Shown here piece by piece: positions 48,807-61,900 of a stretch of 64,000 bases of DNA (within the stretch, counting starts at the first letter, position 1; every line of letters starts with the position of its first letter). Position numbers and translations under genes: made by a program. Under the pieces are notes generated by a model. It made no database searches, was not told where the DNA came from, and saw only the letters and a program-made list of their open reading frames with translations. The stretch is taken from the NCBI GenBank assembly GCA_022457155.1, contig JAJGOT010000317.1, positions 682,001-746,000 of the forward strand, given 5' to 3'. The stretch comes from Cladopsammia gracilis. Taxonomy: Eukaryota; Cnidaria; Anthozoa; Scleractinia; Dendrophylliidae.

Positions 48807-51800
48807 TTAGCCCTTTACATTTTAAATCTAAAAATTCAAAATCGGTAAAAGACAAACCTGTATCCAAGGGCAGAAGCTCAGTCAAAGAAGAGAAGATGTA
48901 CGGCGATTCAGTACTGTGAGAATGTCTTTCGAAAAGTGAAAGAGGAAATCAGAACTGCGGGGATTATTTTGGGTGAGGCACAGTGCGTAATAGCTTGCGC
49001 GAAGATGTATCCGATTTCTTTGCTCCCCGCGCGCGGAAAACGGAGAGCAGGCTAAATGGGTAATTGACGTCATCCGTCTGGATATGATAAGTCACGCGAT
49101 AACAGGAAGTACCGAGGTTGCTGGTAACAAAGGAACATTGTGATTGATCATCATAACTCATGCAGTGGAAACAGAAAATTAGTTAGAGCACTAATATATT
49201 TGATAAAACAAAATGTTAACTGTTTCCATTTAGTTTGGGTCCTGTTTGGGTCTTATTAAAATAGACCAGGACAGGAGTTCATAACTCAGGAGTAGCAGGG
49301 CCTTCTCCACTGCACTTTCAAAATGAAATGGTGAGGCGGACGCATAAACCCCTGGTCGACTGAGGCTGCTAGAACAGGATAAAATGTCATCGTTCCGCTC
49401 AATAAAATACAATAACTTTATTTATCCACGGTAAAAAGCAATCTTCTACGCTGGAAAGTGCCAAGGGATACGAGGCTGGAGGTAAAAGGGCGGTTTACTG
49501 TACACAGTTTTTGGTGGATCGGAGATTTTTTTTTTATATAATCTTATTTAGAAAAACGCAGAGAAAATACTGAGAGTCGAATATTTATTTTCTAGCCTAT
49601 TAAAGTGGAGTCGAGTGTTGCCTACACAACGAACGTAGTGAATGTGAACAATGTGAATGCTGGTAACCGTCGTTAGACCTCGTTACGCTTCTGTGAGTTC
49701 TGTCTGCAAAGGCGCGAAAACCCACTAAATAGCCAATCAGACGCGCGGTTATATTGAAAAATACGTTAACATAAATTATGCATTGGGTTCGGCACATGTG
49801 AAGTTCGACGTATGAATCGAAGTCGATCTTTTGCCGTTCTATTCGACAAGCTCAGTCGAATAGAACGGCAGAGTCGACTTCGTATGAATCGGCAGAGTCG
49901 ACTTCGTATGAATCGAAGTCGATCTTTTGCCGTTCTATTCGACAAGCTCAGTCGAATAGAACGGCAGAGTCGACTCAAATACAAAAGTGCCGTTCCTAAT
50001 TGATTCATACGTCGAACTTTACATGTGCCGAACCTAATTATTAGGTTCGGCACATGTAATGTTCGACGTTTGAACCGGGCCTTAGCCCTTTACATTTTAA
50101 ATCTAAAAATTCAAAATCGGTAAAAGACAAACCTGTATCCAAGGGCAGAAGCTCAGTCAAAGAAGAGAAGATGTACCGCGATTCAGTACTGTGAGAATGT
50201 CTTTCGAAAAGTGAAAGAGGAAATCAGAACTGCGGGGATTATTTTGGGTGAGGCACAGTGCGTAATAGCTTGCGCGAAGATGTATCCGATTTCTTTGCTC
50301 CCCGCGCGCGGAAAACGGAGAGCAGGCTAAATGGGTAATTGACGTCATCCGTCTGGATATGATAAGTCACGCGATAGCAGGAAGTACCGAGGTTGCTGGT
50401 AACAAAGGAACATTGTGATTGATCATCATAACTCATGCAGTGGAAACAGAAAATTAGTTAGAGCACTAATGTATTTGATAAAACAAAATGTTAACTGTTT
50501 CCATTTAGTTTGGGTCCTGTTTGGGTCTTATTAAAATAGACCAGGACAGGAGTTCATAACTCAGGAGTAGCAGGGCCTTCTCCACTGCACTTTCAAAATG
50601 AAATGGTGAGGCGGACGCATAAACCCCTGGTCGACTGAGGCTGCTAGAACAGGATAAAATGTCATCGTTCCGCTCAATAAAATACAACAACTTTATTTAT
50701 CCACGGTAAAAAGCAATCTTCTACGCTGGAAAGTGCCAAGGGATACGAGGCTGGAGGTAAAAGGGCGGTTTACTGTACACAGTTTTTGGTGGATCGGAGA
50801 TTTTTTTTTTATATAATCTTATTTAGAAAAACGCAGAGAAAATACTGAGAGTCGAATATTTATTTTCTAGCCTATTAAAGTGGAGTCGAGTGTTGCCTAC
50901 ACAACGAACGTAGTGAATGTGAACAATGTGAATGCTGGTAACCGTCGTTAGACCTCGTTACGCTTCTGTGAGTTCTGTCTGCAAAGGCGCGAAAACCCAC
51001 TAAATAGCCAATCAGACGCGCGGTTATATTGAAAAATACGTTAACATAAATTATGCATTGGGTTCGGCACATGTGAAGTTCGACGTATGAATCGAAGTCG
51101 ATCTTTTGCCGTTCTATTCGACAAGCTCAGTCGAATAGAACGGCAGAGTCGACTTCGTATGAATCGGCAGAGTCGACTTCGTATGAATCGAAGTCGATCT
51201 TTTGCCGTTCTATTCGACAAGCTCAGTCGAATAGAACGGCAGAGTCGACTCAAATACAAAAGTGCCGTTCCTAATTGATTCATACGTCGAACTTTACATG
51301 TGCCGAACCTAATTATTAGGTTCGGCACATGTAATGTTCGACGTTTGAACCGGGCCTTAGCCCTTTACATTTTAAATCTAAAAATTCAAAATCGGTAAAA
51401 GACAAACCTGTATCCAAGGGCAGAAGCTCAGTCAAAGAAGAGAAGATGTACCGCGATTCAGTACTGTGAGAATGTCTTTCGAAAAGTGAAAGAGGAAATC
51501 AGAACTGCGGGGATTATTTTGGGTGAGGCACAGTGCGTAATAGCTTGCGCGAAGATGTATCCGATTTCTTTGCTCCCCGCGCGCGGAAAACGGAGAGCAG
51601 GCTAAATGGGTAATTGACGTCATCCGTCTGGATATGATAAGTCACGCGATAGCAGGAAGTACCGAGGTTGCTGGTAACAAAGGAACATTGTGATTGATCA
51701 TCATAACTCATGCAGTGGAAACAGAAAATTAGTTAGAGCACTAATGTATTTGATAAAACAAAATGTTAACTGTTTCCATTTAGTTTGGGTCCTGTTTGGG

Positions 51801-54738
51801 TCTTATTAAAATAGACCAGGACAGGAGTTCATAACTCAGGAGTAGCAGGGCCTTCTCCACTGCACTTTCAAAATGAAATGGTGAGGCGGACGCATAAACC
51901 CCTGGTCGACTGAGGCTGCTAGAACAGGATAAAATGTCATCGTTCCGCTCAATAAAATACAATAACTTTATTTATCCACGGTAAAAAGCAATCTTCTACG
52001 CTGGAAAGTGCCAAGGGATACGAGGCTGGAGGTAAAAGGGCGGTTTACTGTACACAGTTTTTGGTGGATCGGAGATTTTTTTTTTATATAATCTTATTTA
52101 GAAAAACGCAGAGAAAATACTGAGAGTCGAATATTTATTTTCTAGCCTATTAAAGTGGAGTCGAGTGTTGCCTACACAACGAACGTAGTGAATGTGAACA
52201 ATGTGAATGCTGGTAACCGTCGTTAGACCTCGTTACGCTTCTGTGAGTTCTGTCTGCAAAGGCGCGAAAACCCACTAAATAGCCAATCAGACGCGCGGTT
52301 ATATTGAAAAATACGTTAACATAAATTATGCATTGGGTTCGGCACATGTGAAGTTCGACGTATGAATCGAAGTCGATCTTTTGCCGTTCTATTCGACAAG
52401 CTCAGTCGAATAGAACGGCAGAGTCGACTTCGTATGAATCGGCAGAGTCGACTTCGTATGAATCGAAGTCGATCTTTTGCCGTTCTATTCGACAAGCTCA
52501 GTCGAATAGAACGGCAGAGTCGACTCAAATACAAAAGTGCCGTTCCTAATTGATTCATACGTCGAACTTTACATGTGCCGAACCTAATTATTAGGTTCGG
52601 CACATGTAATGTTCGACGTTTGAACCGGGCCTTAGCCCTTTACATTTTAAATCTAAAAATTCAAAATCGGTAAAAGACAAACCTGTATCCAAGGGCAGAA
52701 GCTCAGTCAAAGAAGAGAAGATGTACCGCGATTCAGTACTGTGAGAATGTCTTTCGAAAAGTGAAAGAGGAAATCAGAACTGCGGGGATTATTTTGGGTG
52801 AGGCACAGTGCGTAATAGCTTGCGCGAAGATGTATCCGATTTCTTTGCTCCCCGCGCGCGGAAAACGGAGAGCAGGCTAAATGGGTAATTGACGTCATCC
52901 GTCTGGATATGATAAGTCACGCGATAGCAGGAAGTACCGAGGTTGCTGGTAACAAAGGAACATTGTGATTGATCATCATAACTCATGCAGTGGAAACAGA
53001 AAATTAGTTAGAGCACTAATGTATTTGATAAAACAAAATGTTAACTGTTTCCATTTAGTTTGGGTCCTGTTTGGGTCTTATTAAAATAGACCAGGACAGG
53101 AGTTCATAACTCAGGAGTAGCAGGGCCTTCTCCACTGCACTTTCAAAATGAAATGGTGAGGCGGACGCATAAACCCCTGGTCGACTGAGGCTGCTAGAAC
53201 AGGATAAAATGTCATCGTTCCGCTCAATAAAATACAATAACTTTATTTATCCACGGTAAAAAGCAATCTTCTACGCTGGAAAGTGCCAAGGGATACGAGG
53301 CTGGAGGTAAAAGGGCGGTTTACTGTACACAGTTTTTGGTGGATCGGAGATTTTTTTTTTATATAATCTTATTTAGAAAAACGCAGAGAAAATACTGAGA
53401 GTCGAATATTTATTTTCTAGCCTATTAAAGTGGAGTCGAGTGTTGCCTACACAACGAACGTAGTGAATGTGAACAATGTGAATGCTGGTAACCGTCGTTA
53501 GACCTCGTTACGCTTCTGTGAGTTCTGTCTGCAAAGGCGCGAAAACCCACTAAATAGCCAATCAGACGCGCGGTTATATTGAAAAATACGTTAACATAAA
53601 TTATGCATTGGGTTCGGCACATGTGAAGTTCGACGTATGAATCGAAGTCGATCTTTTGCCGTTCTATTCGACAAGCTCAGTCGAATAGAACGGCAGAGTC
53701 GACTTCGTATGAATCGGCAGAGTCGACTTCGTATGAATCGAAGTCGATCTTTTGCCGTTCTATTCGACAAGCTCAGTCGAATAGAACGGCAGAGTCGACT
53801 CAAATACAAAAGTGCCGTTCCTAATTGATTCATACGTCGAACTTTACATGTGCCGAACCTAATTATTAGGTTCGGCACATGTAATGTTCGACGTTTGAAC
53901 CGGGCCTTAGCCCTTTACATTTTAAATCTAAAAATTCAAAATCGGTAAAAGACAAACCTGTATCCAAGGGCAGAAGCTCAGTCAAAGAAGAGAAGATGTA
54001 CCGCGATTCAGTACTGTGAGAATGTCTTTCGAAAAGTGAAAGAGGAAATCAGAACTGCGGGGATTATTTTGGGTGAGGCACAGTGCGTAATAGCTTGCGC
54101 GAAGATGTATCCGATTTCTTTGCTCCCCGCGCGCGGAAAACGGAGAGCAGGCTAAATGGGTAATTGACGTCATCCGTCTGGATATGATAAGTCACGCGAT
54201 AGCAGGAAGTACCGAGGTTGCTGGTAACAAAGGAACATTGTGATTGATCATCATAACTCATGCAGTGGAAACAGAAAATTAGTTAGAGCACTAATGTATT
54301 TGATAAAACAAAATGTTAACTGTTTCCATTTAGTTTGGGTCCTGTTTGGGTCTTATTAAAATAGACCAGGACAGGAGTTCATAACTCAGGAGTAGCAGGG
54401 CCTTCTCCACTGCACTTTCAAAATGAAATGGTGAGGCGGACGCATAAACCCCTGGTCGACTGAGGCTGCTAGAACAGGATAAAATGTCATCGTTCCGCTC
54501 AATAAAATACAATAACTTTATTTATCCACGGTAAAAAGCAATCTTCTACGCTGGAAAGTGCCAAGGGATACGAGGCTGGAGGTAAAAGGGCGGTTTACTG
54601 TACACAGTTTTTGGTGGATCGGAGATTTTTTTTTTATATAATCTTATTTAGAAAAACGCAGAGAAAATACTGAGAGTCGAATATTTATTTTCTAGCCTAT
54701 TAAAGTGGAGTCGAGTGTTGCCTACACAACGAACGTAG
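48471..54738. repeat. Tandem array of about five 1275-bp units
   Basis: Units start (AATGTGAATGCTGGTAACCG) at 48471, 49650, 50925, 52200 and 53475; the array ends at 54738. Unit 1 is 1179 bp because it lacks a 96-bp internal duplication present in units 2-5. Units 2-5 differ at only a few positions; unit 1 has private bases (GATGTACGGCG, GCGATAACAGG). Each unit contains the right half of the Harbinger-type element plus about 830 bp of flank with TGACGTCA (49065 in unit 1) and AGCCAATCAG. Repeated frames of 60-95 codons show no domain. Confidence 0.95.
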
Positions 54739-55584
54739 AGGTCGCCCACGCGCGATGTAGGCTGCTCGATTTTCAGCCGTTTGAGGGAGGGAAATCGAGC
54801 CTATACCCACGATAGCTCACGATGGCGACTCGTGACTCCTTATTTCCGGTTCTTTGCCCGTTTTTGGCGGGATCTTCTCGGGAATACGGGACAAGAATTG
54901 AATTGACCAATCAGGAAGCGCGAAATTCACTGGCTCAGCGTGAAGTCAGCGTACACACATGGTCCATGTGAAATTTCATGACTCTGAAAAAAATATTCTA
55001 CAAGTGTTACCAGCTTTCTCAAATTTGTTAGGTTTATTTATATTTCCAGGCAAAGTCTCTCTTCAAAAGTTGGAAGCTACTGTCATTTGAAGTTATCGGG
55101 GAACAGCCAAATGTGTGTTCTACTGCAAGATTATCATACTCCATTGCGTCACCGCTGAAGAAGGCGAAGGGAGGTTGAACCGTTAATTAAGGTCACCGGA
55201 TTTGGTTTCTAAGGTTGGCAAGAATCAAAGCTTTTCTCGTTCTTACAGGGCACTGCAGAGCTTGTTATATCTACAATATATGTTCTGAAATCAGCTTTTA
55301 AAACAATAGCAAATTGTTGCGATATCAAAACGGTGAAAGTACGCGAAAGTACTCGCCGAAAATTCATTGCGTAACCGTACCGGTCACAGGAAACCAGTGA
55401 ACTGCTCTATTGCAGCAACACTTTGATCAAGAATTTTGCAAGGTTTATAGAAGTACGTCATTATAGATTGTATAAACCAGATAGCTGGATAACTTATCTG
55501 AAAAACGAAACAGAACATTAGAAGGAATTTATTTATCATCGTTGTACAAAAAGAAAACCGCGAACGTAAGCTTATATAGAAAGT
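54739..55584 (+). promoter_or_regulatory. Probable promoter and 5' UTR of the SLC38-like gene
   Basis: Begins right after the array. A GC-richer stretch 54740-54930 holds CGATGGCGACTC (YY1-like), TTCCGG (ETS-like) and GACCAATCAGG (CCAAT box). A foldback fragment with GCTCGATTTTCAGCCGTTTG (54755-54803) sits inside it. Acceptor-like TTTCCAG near 55050 and TTCTTACAG near 55249 suggest 5' UTR exons, which cannot be fixed by eye. Confidence 0.4.
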
Positions 55585-55917
55585 ATGACTCACAGCTTGA
55601 ACATGTCCGAACAACAAGCCCTCCTTGCAGGCCAAAACAAGCTGCAGGGACAACATTACAATAGTCCTTATTATAGCGGGGTAAGAATGCTCGATCAGCC
55701 ACTTAACTCAAGTGATATGGACGCTACTTCAAGTGTTGGTGTGTTCAAATCTCGCTCAGTTCTTCAACAGCCAAGTGAGGACTTCTACCATGAAGGATTG
55801 CCGATTTGGAGAGCAGCTTTGCTTGTGGTTAATTCAGCACTTGGTGCTGGGATTTTGAACTTTCCTCTAGCGTATGCTGAATGCGGTGGCATTGTTACTG
55901 CTGTTATCATTCAAATG
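55585..55917 (+). CDS. SLC38A7: SLC38-like exon 1
   Basis: 333 nt, ends in phase 0 at ATG|GTAGGC. Polar N-terminal tail (MTHSLNMSEQQALLAGQ) then EGLPIWRAALLVVNSALGAG, the start of the transporter core. Confidence 0.9.
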
Positions 55918-58900
55918 GTAGGCCTATGTTTATTATCTATGCTATGTTAATTTTTTGAATCACCTCTCTTTAACAGTGGGAAAAGTCAATGGGGGCAGGA
56001 GGGAGGTAAAGGGGGTGTTGTAGAAAGGTTTGACTGTTTCTCCTCAATAATATTTGTACACCCTGTGAAGACTTTGATGTTGACTGAATTTTTGTGGCTT
56101 CTCATTGGTGGCAGAAGCGGGGGGACTGGGGGGGCTTCAGCCCCCCCCCCCCCCCCCACTTTTTTTCTGGGGGGCACAGCCCCCCCCCCCCCCCCCACTT
56201 TATGAAGCAAGATCGGTTAAACAGCTGCATGCTTGTTCACTGTCACAAACATTGGCTGACACAATTGACTCCGTTGCAATCGCCAAGACATTAGCAAGCA
56301 CAAACGAACAAAGAAAGGTGCATTTTGGAAAGTTCGAGTAAATGTCGACTCGTCTCTTTAAAACAGGAAACAACGTACATAGCCGGTTGGATCGGGACAT
56401 TTCATTTTTTATCTGCACTCCCTCCCCCACCTCCCCGCCTCCCCTATGGAAGGCTATTCTACTGTATGTAGTTTTTGTTGTCGGCACCATTGAAGATTGC
56501 ATCCATGTGGTCCAAAATGTTAAGTTCAAGCAAGTAACCGTGGACGACAATCCTGCTGGTATACGTTGGATCAAACTAGTGATCTGATTGTTTTAACAAG
56601 TGAAAATACCTTTTGTTATGACTTTCAATCCTTCACTTCCTCACATCTCTAACATCATCAAAAAACATAATTTACTATTCTCTTAGAACTGAACGTTGTA
56701 CTAAAGCAATTAAACATTTCAGACGCTGCCCTAACCTCTGTGACATACTAGTTTCAGCTAAACTCCCTTCTAACTCTACTAACCCCCATCCCCAACTCTC
56801 TTGTAGCTCTTTCCGTTGCGGAAAGAACTACGCTACAATGTACTTGTCCCTACATTTCCAACGGACTTACTAACTATACTTTCTTTTCTACCGGTGAAAC
56901 ACGCACTATCCAATCTAACCTGACCTGTGACACCAAAAACCTAATCTACATGATTCAATGTAACCACTGCAATTTACAATATATTGGAGAGGCTATAAAC
57001 GACGCTTATAAAAATGGAATGTCCAATTTTGATTTCAGCCACCCCACTTTTTCTACCTTGCAAAGCATGCTCAATTTAACATGCAGGCAGGAACAAAAAG
57101 TTATGTCAACAGTGGCACGAGAACTACCCTTGGATGTTTTGCCCCTACCTAGGGAACAGTGTTTTATTTATCATAAACTAAGGAACTAATAACAAACAAT
57201 AATACAGTATTGAGTGGTCACTTACAGCTATATCAAATACCCGGAGATTGCTCCCCATAAACTTGACCTCTATTAACCAGTCACGTCTATTAAGTGGGCA
57301 CAGTCACTGTTAAGACTTCCCAATAATTAAACTAATTTTATCTTATTTCTTCTCCATTTAAATGGTCAGCTACATGTAGTTTAATGGTCGCAACAAACAG
57401 TTTACTGTCATTACCACTAAGCAAAGTAACTGACTTGCTTAACAAAATTAAGTTCAAACTTCCTTGAATAAGCTCTGTAAAAATGCTTCTTTTTTACAGA
57501 ATTTGAAATTTTCCCATAAATACAGCACTCAGGGATGTAGCTAAGAGCCGGCTACTGGCTAATTTCGCCAACTGAAAGAGAACTTATCACCGGCTGAAAT
57601 TTCAATAGAAAATAAAGACTTGGGGTGATTTTGAAGGTGCAGAAGCCAAAAAACCACCTAAACTTGTTAATACGCCTGCTAATTTTTTTCTTAGTTACAC
57701 CCCCGCAGCACTCCTTCATAATCAAAATTTTGGCACTTGTGACCTGATTTAAAAACGTTTTTGCTAGCCTTGCAGTTAAAATCTATAAAAGAGTCAGTCA
57801 CCAAAAGACTGCCAAAGCAAAAATTTAACTTGCAGAGTTGGTAATAATATACAGTACATTGTATGTACCGGGTAGTTACATGTAATCTGAAACATGACAA
57901 GAATTATAGGCCTATTTTTGTCTTGTTCAATTAACAATTAGATGATTTAGATGGTTTCTATGGTGTCATAGTTGATGAGAGCGAAGCCTAAAACTACTTC
58001 ATGTAGATGTTCAAAACTTAACAAGAAAGGCTTGCATTTTTATTGAATAATGATATGAATAGGTCAAGCAACGCGCGGATATTCAGCTACTCACTCTACT
58101 CACTTTCTACAACAGGAGAGATAGTGAGTAGCGTTGCCAATAAGAGAACTGTTACAGCATAAAATTTGTGATAGAATGCCGTTAGATTTATACTAATTCC
58201 TTTTAGTCTATGGTCCCTTGAGTATTTAACTTTTAGAAGTGTTCAATTTTCTACCATTTTTTTACAATCCAAATCAGAAAATTGTGGCATCTGTCATGAT
58301 CAATAATTTTGAAATGGGTGGAGAAGGGAAGTAGTCGGCAGGGAAAATAATTATTGGTTTCTGCTGTTGTCAATGTTTTGGGCTCTACCAAAAAAAACCA
58401 CCAGCACCAACCCTTATTGACAGCCCTGTAGGGTTCCACCTGTAATTACTACCCATTATTTTATTGAGGATTGCTGTTTGTTCATCTTGCATCCAGTCAA
58501 TTTTTTCTGGGTTTTGCAGTAATGTTCCAGAAAAAAATCGGTAGTTTCTTGGTGTTGCGGATGGTGTGATCACCAAATGATGTAAAACAAAAGATTCAAA
58601 AGACACTGAACAATACTCACACCACAACACAAAAGCCAACCAACAATAGCTTCTGCAACACCAAGAAACACCCAAAAAATCCAAGCCAAAATATTGTGAT
58701 TCTCACTGAAATTTCAAACACTACATTTTTTTTCAGAGTTTACTTGTATTTATCACTGGAGCCTTCCTCATCCTAGCATACTGTGCCGATAAACATGGAT
58801 CTCAAAACTTTCAAGAAGTCATCCGAGAGGTTCTCGGACCAGGAGCCTACATTGTAACACAGATTGTTATTCTTTTATATATGTTTGGTTCTACCGTTGC

Positions 58901-61900
58901 TTATATGATTCTAATTGGTGACCAACTGCAAAGTGGTATGTGAATATTATTTTTTGTAAACCATTTCTAGAGCATAAAAACTAGTAGTAGTTATGAAGGA
59001 TTTGTAAAGTGTATTTAACATAAATGCATTCACACAAAGGGACATGTGGGGACATAAGGATTGTCATTCACCCCTGACAAATCTTTGCAGAGGCTAAACT
59101 GGTGTCTATGTTGTGGTTCAAATTGTTCTTTGGTTTAAAGGGACTATGTTGCGAGATATGTCACACAGGCAAACAAATTTACGCTATCGCTGTGAAATTA
59201 TCGGGCACAATCTTTCAATTCTGCCATACTGTGTACTCTAAAAGGTCTCAGATTTTTCGTATATTTAAATAGTCTATTTGTGTTGATTTTGTTTCGGTTA
59301 TTTCCCCGATTCTGAGGTCATAAGCCTCATGTACATGTCAGTATCTCAATTTCTAGAAGTTACATACGTCATCAGTAGAGTTGAGCATGGATGAAGGCTC
59401 TTCTCTGGTACAACTTAGGTGCTGATTGTTGTGGAATTTACCCAAAAGTAGTCAGATTTTTCTCGCTTCTACAAAAGTAGTTCGGTTTCAATGCTCTAAC
59501 AGAATTTAATCTGTTTAATAACATGCGCAAGCAATCTCAAGCAACGTCACATACCTGTAGCTGCCGTAGTTTTTTTGATCGGTTTTGAATCAAGTCCAGA
59601 AATTTTCATTGCTCTCTCGCTCTCTCAAGTGAATAAGGGCCTGTTTACATGTACATGGAGGGAGGGTGACCTGGGTACCAGGGTCACCCTCTTAGCCAGG
59701 CTACCCTGGGAGGTCAACTTTTCATACATTTCTTTACAAAGCACAGTGAAGTGTTTACATGATAGACAGGGTCACCCGCGTACCCGGGTCACCCTCACCT
59801 TACACTGTACATCATGCGCGCTGTGTGCATGATTAAAAAGAAGCCTAATCACATAGGCAGTGCAGTCTGCTTATCACTGAACTACAGTACTGCTGATTGG
59901 CACATTTACAAACAATCAATAATATTCTGTAAACTTGTGTGTGCTGGCTTATTTATTAACCCTTTAACTTCCAAGAGTGTAAAATAACAATGACCAAGAA
60001 AAAATAACAAATTTCATTTTGTGAAATATTGAGTAACATATGCCTGCTGGTTTCATTTGAATTTGAATCTGTCCAATGTTAAGTTTGTCATCTTTTTGTT
60101 TTGTTTTTTTAGTTGGGAAAGCTATTGACAGTCATCCTCCCTGGTATTTAAGCCGAGAGTTTCTCATGTGCTTTGTGTCTATTGTATTTCTCTTACCACT
60201 GTGCCTGCCAAAGACTTTGAAAATTCTTAGCTATTCAAGGTATGCTCTTCTTAATAGTGAGTACATGTAGTTGAGGTAATAAATTATCATACAGTTGTTA
60301 TTAAAAGTTATCATTGTTGAACTACAGTATCACAACTACCTGAATGTTCATGTGTAACAGGATAATGTGCCTGCGAAACTTTGACTACAGTCATGACGGC
60401 TTGCTTTTGGTTACAAAGCATGCAGTCTAACAGGTCCTTGAAAATTGGTTGGTAACTGATGAGCCCCATTCTTGTCTTGGAGATGCCTCCTTGATCAGCA
60501 CTATGCACAGCAAAATTATGAACCTGCTATTTATAATAATTAAAATCTTTTTTTCTTTCAGTGCACTTGGAACAATAGGAGCTTTTTTTGTGTGCGCAGT
60601 CACTGCTACAAAGTATTTTGAAGGAAATTATACAGTTAAGCCAGAATTTGTTCAGTAAGTGCTCTTTACTACCTAGTAGATAATCTAGTCATTTTGCCAG
60701 TTACTAGGAAACCACCACACTGCAGAATGGGGCCAAATTTGCACATCACTACCCTGCCCACTTTTGTTGTTGGTCGGCATTAGGTAACATTTAAACCAAG
60801 GTGAAGTAGGTTGGAAACCGTATTGAGAATTATATACAGTCATGTAACATAATGTTGACACTTACATGTAGAATTGAACCTGTGACCTCAGCTAGGCTAA
60901 GGCTTACAGAGCCTATACTACCAGAATACCACCAGCTAGCTTCTCAGGTTGTTTAGGCCTAAATTTAACTATAATTATGATCATGAACTGCTAACCCCAA
61001 CCTTACCTGAAAGCTAACCAGTTAAATAAATCTGTTATATAAGTCTCAATAAGGTGTCCAGTCTGTCTTCAGTCTATGTTCTTGAACGTTTACCATTAAG
61101 AACCCTTAAATTCCTAAGGAATCAGGTTAAATTGTGTCAAAGCGAAGACAGAAATAAATGGACATAGAAGACTGAATTTGGATATTCCCCCTAACCCTCC
61201 CCCCCCCCCCCTCCCCCGTCTTTTTTAAGAGATAGTAAATTAAAAAGGAGGTTTAACTGTCTAGTATGTTACTCCCACAAGTGCCAAAAATCAAAATTCA
61301 AGAAAAATACTCAAAATGGTACCTTTTAAGGGTACTGCCAAAGAGGTTTCATTTAAATGGTCAAACCACAGGATTATGTTGACAAACTCACAAGTAATAT
61401 AAACTGAATTAAACTAGTTACATGTCTCCATAATTGAAATTGATACTGGGAGTGAAATTGAATGTTGTTGATGTATTTTTAGAGTGCGGTTACCCTGGAC
61501 AGAAGCTTTCACAGCTGTGCCAATCATTTGCTTTGGATTTCAGGTTTGTTTCTGTTCTACAGCTTGCTTTTACCATAAAATATTACATCTAACGGTTCAA
61601 AAACAAGACATTGATGTCTCCGAAGTGGGAAGAGAAACAAAGTAAACTCTGTACAGTAAATGCATATTACAAACTACCACCCTTCAACAAGTACATGTAG
61701 TTTCATATTCATTTTTGATTAGATTTAAAAGTTAAAAGATCTGCAGTATATTAATATATATTATTATACATTGGTGTCACTCGATTTTGATTGGCTATAA
61801 GCGCGCAGCTAATTATTGCTTGCTGTTTCTGTTATGTCATACCTACAGACAATGAATTTTATATATGTAGAAGTGACGTCATACCTACAGACAATAGTTT

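Noticed and set aside
48587..54512. Repeated 60-95 codon frames in the 1275-bp array
   Set aside because: Identical in each unit simply because the units are identical; no domain, splice context or codon signal, and one spans a palindrome.
48471..54738. Array considered as CRISPR or rDNA/5S repeat
   Set aside because: The units are 1.2 kb with no short-repeat/spacer structure, and no 5S, 18S or spliced-leader motif was recognised.
57001..57189. Extension of the GIY-YIG fragment (AINDAYKNGMSNFD...)
   Set aside because: After YIGE the peptide no longer resembles GIY-YIG proteins; the similarity ends near 57000.
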